Shown here in pieces: positions 12,632 through 13,761 of a DNA stretch of 13,761 nt. How positions within the stretch are numbered: position 1 is the first letter of the stretch; the number at the start of each line of letters is the position of its first letter. Where the stretch lies: the NCBI GenBank assembly GCA_032123675.1, contig JAQBEX010000113.1:1-13761 (forward strand). The letters are read 5' to 3'. The notes under the pieces are model-generated. The model saw only the letters and a program-made list of their open reading frames with translations, searched no databases and was not told the DNA's origin. A program made the translations under genes and the position numbers. This DNA comes from Prado023 sp032123675. GTDB taxonomy: Bacteria > Actinomycetota > Actinomycetes > S36-B12 > CAIYMF01.

Positions 12632-13060
12632 ATGGCAGAGCTGGACGACATTGACAGGCGTCTCATCTCACTCCTGCGCGCCAACGGTCGGGAGCCGGTG
12701 GTCTCACTCGCCGAGCGCCTCGGCGTCACCAGGGCGACTGTGAACAACAGGCTGGCGCGACTGGTCGACAGCGGTGTCGTCGTGGGCTTCTCAGTACGGG
12801 TCCGTGACCCGGCCGAGGCCACGGTGGTCCGCGCCATGTCCCTGCTGTCGGTCGAGGGGCGCAATGTCAACCGCGTGATCCAGGAGTTGCGGGGCATCCC
12901 GGAGGTCGCAGCCATCCACACGACCAATGGGCGGTGGGACCTCGTCGCGGAGCTCAGCTGCGAGAGCCTGTCGTCGTTTGATGCCGCCCTCGGGGCGATC
13001 CGGCGCATCGAGGGCCTGGGCACGAGCGAGACGAGCCTGCTGCTCAGCACGGCGATGTAG
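12632..13060 (+). CDS. Lrp/AsnC-family transcriptional regulator
   Basis: The 142-residue protein has the standard Lrp/AsnC architecture. The start MAELDDIDRRLISLLRANGR leads into the helix-turn-helix VVSLAERLGVTRATVNNRLARLVDSGVVVGF at about residues 23-53, followed by the RAM ligand-binding domain from about 65 (VRAMSLLSVEGRNVNRVIQELRGIPEV, then AIHTTNGRWDLVAELSC with the family's 'tG.yDl...v' block, ending with TSLLLSTAM). Lrp/AsnC proteins sense amino acids and regulate their catabolism, often controlling the divergent gene and themselves. The divergent partner here is ctlX, so arginine, citrulline or ornithine are reasonable effectors, but that is inference. ATG 12632 fits the family start; the longer frame from GTG 12605 adds MQLMCHIWA, which is not family-like. 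It is followed by a 151-base gap before sbcD. Confidence 0.9.
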   Translation: MAELDDIDRRLISLLRANGREPVVSLAERLGVTRATVNNRLARLVDSGVVVGFSVRVRDPAEATVVRAMSLLSVEGRNVNRVIQELRGIPEVAAIHTTNGRWDLVAELSCESLSSFDAALGAIRRIEGLGTSETSLLLSTAM

Positions 13061-13211
13061 GTGTGCTCCTGAGCTTCGCGGTGGGCGCTGGGCCCAGTCG
13101 AAGGGGGTGCCCGGTCAGCGCCGGACGCCCGGCTGTCCTGATCTGGTCGCAACACCGCACCCCCGGCGCGTGCGCCCGTGCTGTGTCAGACCCCCGTGCG
13201 AGTGTTGCCAT
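13061..13211. other. Intergenic region between lrp and sbcD
   Basis: In these 151 bases I see no gene, no clean terminator and no RNA gene. The last bases hold GAGTGT at 13200-13205, six bases before the sbcD ATG, a possible degenerate -10 for a leaderless transcript. Confidence 0.4.
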
Positions 13212-13761
13212 ATGCGATTGCTGCACACCTCCGACTGGCACCTGGGCCGCCGCCTGCACGGTGCGGACCTGCTGGCCGACCAGGCGATCTTCCTCGAGTG
13301 GCTGCTTGGCGTGGCCCAGTCCGAGCGCGTCGACGCCGTCCTGGTCAGTGGCGACGTCTACGACCGGGCCCAGCCGGGCGCAGATGCCATCAGTCTGCTT
13401 GACCGCACGGTTGCGGGGTTCGCGCGGGCCCGCATCCCCCTGATCATCTCCAGCGGCAATCACGACAGCGCCGTGCGCCTGCAATACGCCGGCGAGGTCC
13501 TGGCCGATGCCGGGATCCACCTGCGTACAGCACTGGAACAGGTCACGGACCCGATCGTGCTTCCCGAGCCGACCGGTGCTCGGCTGGGTGTCTACGCGAT
13601 CCCCTACCTGCTGCCTGATGCCGTGGTGGGGGAGTTGGACGTGGATCGCTCGCACGCCGCAGTGCTCGCCGCGCTCGTGGAGCGCATCCGGTCCGACGCC
13701 TCGCGCCGGGACCTCGCGCGAGTTGTCGTCATGGCGCACGCCTTCGTGACCGGTGGCTCGG
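13212..13761 (+). CDS. sbcD: Exonuclease SbcD, N-terminal part (cut by window edge)
   Basis: The 183 visible residues start the nuclease subunit of the SbcCD complex, which cleaves hairpins and DNA ends in repair and is related to Mre11. The metallophosphoesterase motifs are all present: MRLLHTSDWHLGRRLHG (metal ligands D8 and H10), LVSGDVYDRAQP (second aspartate), IISSGNHDSAVRL (N and H ligands) and MAHAFVTGGS (histidine block) at the very end of the window. The spacing between motifs is that of full-length SbcD, about 380-400 residues, so roughly half is missing to the right, where sbcC is normally found. The start ATG 13212 matches the family N-terminus. No Shine-Dalgarno sequence is seen. 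The reading frame is open to the edge. Confidence 0.9.
   Translation, partial: MRLLHTSDWHLGRRLHGADLLADQAIFLEWLLGVAQSERVDAVLVSGDVYDRAQPGADAISLLDRTVAGFARARIPLIISSGNHDSAVRLQYAGEVLADAGIHLRTALEQVTDPIVLPEPTGARLGVYAIPYLLPDAVVGELDVDRSHAAVLAALVERIRSDASRRDLARVVVMAHAFVTGGS

Noticed and set aside
1..13761. CRISPR arrays, tRNA or rRNA genes, integrases, insertion-sequence ends, phage or toxin-antitoxin genes
   Set aside because: None of the expected repeat arrays, conserved RNA folds, terminal inverted repeats or protein signatures could be recognised on either strand.
1..13761. A single undescribed multi-gene defence or metabolic system
   Set aside because: The genes fall into separate, mostly known modules with divergent or convergent arrangements and individual promoters; nothing ties unknown genes together in an operon.

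Overview
This 13.76 kb window is very GC-rich and densely coding. Codons are strongly G/C-biased at the third position, GTG starts and short stop/start overlaps are common, and spacers are short. The gene content (stand-alone LigD domains with Ku, CtlX beside an Lrp regulator, a membrane-anchored glycoside-hydrolase-like protein, an HTH_42 protein) also points to a chromosomal segment of an actinobacterium. I cannot name the genus. I see no tRNA, rRNA, CRISPR array, insertion sequence, integrase or phage gene. No gene-free stretch exceeds 300 bases; the largest gap is 199 bases (4335-4533).

Layout, left to right. (1) 1-457, minus strand: the start of a PAS-domain sensory protein that runs off the left edge. 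(2) 548-2991, plus strand: a two-gene 5-oxoprolinase operon in which PxpA and PxpB are fused in one polypeptide, followed by PxpC with a GTGA overlap. (3) 3050-3817, minus: a regulator with an N-terminal excisionase/MerR-like helix-turn-helix joined to a TetR-type regulator. (4) 3951-4334, minus: a small SHOCT-domain membrane protein with a hairpin terminator. (5) 4534-4902, plus: a small GNAT-like acetyltransferase. (6) 4957-5913, minus, and 5990-6844, plus: a divergent pair of a single-pass membrane protein with an external glycoside-hydrolase-like domain and a class I methyltransferase. (7) 6856-7704, minus, and 7774-9662, plus: a divergent non-homologous end-joining cluster of Ku, then a LigD-type ligase and a LigD-type polymerase as separate, translationally coupled proteins. 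(8) 9757-10176, plus: a small lipoprotein. (9) 10152-11345, minus: an HTH_42 winged-helix protein carrying a 15-bp coding repeat. (10) 11495-12445, minus, and 12632-13060, plus: a CtlX-type guanidino-modifying hydrolase divergent from an Lrp/AsnC regulator, with two palindromes between them. (11) 13212 to the right edge, plus: the start of the SbcD nuclease subunit.

Functionally there are two DNA break-repair modules (Ku/LigD and SbcD), two amino-acid catabolic modules (5-oxoproline to glutamate; a citrulline/arginine-type hydrolase with its likely regulator) and several envelope or regulatory proteins of unknown role. Most of the window looks like ordinary chromosome, and I did not find a convincing new multi-gene system. 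The most distinctive observations are a recurrent leaderless-promoter signature (a hexamer resembling TANNNT exactly six bases before the start codon of about eight genes), the PxpA-PxpB fusion, the regulator with two DNA-binding domains, the in-frame minisatellite in the HTH_42 protein, and the palindromes in the ctlX/lrp promoter region.
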